In this document: piece after piece, positions 63,700 to 64,000 of the stretch
Position numbering within the stretch: position 1 is the first letter of the stretch
Layout of the letters: each line of letters starts with the position of its first letter
Assembly (NCBI GenBank): GCA_001939145.1
Contig: LSRX01000007.1
Location: 1,974,152-2,038,151, forward strand
DNA length: 64,000 bases
Direction: 5' to 3'
Source of the DNA: Symbiodinium microadriaticum
Taxonomy: Eukaryota; Sar; Dinophyceae; Suessiales; Symbiodiniaceae
Program-made: the position numbers and the translations under genes
Notes under the pieces: generated by a model
Told to the model about the DNA's origin: nothing
Seen by the model: the letters and a program-made list of their open reading frames with translations, nothing else
Databases searched by the model: none

Positions 63700-64000
63700 G
63701 ATACGCTCACGTTGTTTTCATGGCCAGTGTGGGGTCACATGTTGCTGCTCCGGCTATGCAGGAGCAAGGATCACAAACAGCGAGCTGTAGAATGTACAGA
63801 CCCCCCAGGGAGGGAGGGAGGGTGACTTGAGCAGACGCGGTCGTGCGGCCATTGCACACATGCCGCTGCTCAAACTCGTTCAAGAACTTATCATGATACG
63901 CTCACGTTGTTTTCATGGCCAGTGTGGGGTCACATGTTGCTGCTCCGGCTATGCAGGAGCAAGGATCACAAACAGCGAGCTGTAGAATGTACAGACCCCC
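63700..64000. repeat. Direct tandem repeat, period 195 bp, running off the window
   Basis: The 105 bp from GATACGCTCACGTTGTTTTC at 63700 recur from 63895 to the window end with no difference that I can see. About 90 bp of other sequence lies between the copies. Both copies include GGAGCAAGGATCACAAACAG. Confidence 0.85.

Noticed and set aside
1..64000. CRISPR array, bacterial operon, tRNA or rRNA genes
   Set aside because: The direct repeats found are micro- or minisatellites or coding repeats without CRISPR-like spacing. I saw no tRNA cloverleaf or rRNA core sequence.

Overview
The window looks like nuclear DNA of a dinoflagellate, most likely of the Symbiodinium kind. Long tandem RCC1-like repeats carry a ubiquitin-like N-terminus. 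Several PPR genes are present. Short coding exons are joined by introns whose donors are GT, GC or possibly GA and whose acceptors are mostly AG before G. Interstitial CCCTAAA/TTTAGGG motifs, many microsatellites and several generations of LINE debris fill the rest. Most real genes are split, so long open frames mostly mark transposon ORFs and repeat-coded frames. Species assignment is inference.

Layout. 1.1-2.5 kb (minus): an almost intact Ubl plus RCC1-repeat gene. 2.7-4.2 kb (minus): short exons of a charged, coiled-coil-like protein. 6.0-13.6 kb (minus): an hnRNP U-like SPRY gene; one intron of at least 5.3 kb holds a decayed RCC1-repeat copy, a LINE remnant and a GATA satellite. 13.8 kb: a MITE. 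14.3-27.1 kb (plus): a nearly complete giant LINE. It has a coiled-coil ORF1 and a polyprotein of about 3,700 residues, containing a triplicated unknown module, membrane segments, RNase H, AP endonuclease, reverse transcriptase and zinc fingers. It is broken by one -1 shift inside RNase H. 27.5-29.4 kb (minus): small exons. 30.9-31.2 kb: an array of short hairpins.

31.7-37.7 kb (minus): PPR exons followed by exons of an RluA-type pseudouridine synthase, probably one fused organellar RNA-processing gene. 38-47 kb: mostly gene-poor, with low-complexity DNA, microsatellites, a second MITE copy, two short inverted-repeat elements and a 420-bp fold-back. 48-49.3 kb (plus): a frameshifted Merlin/IS1595-type transposase. 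51.3-52.6 kb (minus): PPR and RT scraps. 53.9-57.6 kb (minus): a multi-exon gene I cannot name. 58 kb (plus): alanine-rich exons. 59.2-59.4 kb (minus): a PPR fragment. 59.9-60.5 kb: a 65-bp minisatellite. 61.9-62.95 kb (minus): a LINE RT relic of another type. The window ends in a 195-bp direct repeat.

The strongest candidates for something undescribed are the triplicated module and domain order of the giant LINE, the PPR-pseudouridine synthase fusion, and the small inverted-repeat element families. Exon calls rest on reading frame, phase agreement and family motifs seen by eye. No alignment or database search was run.
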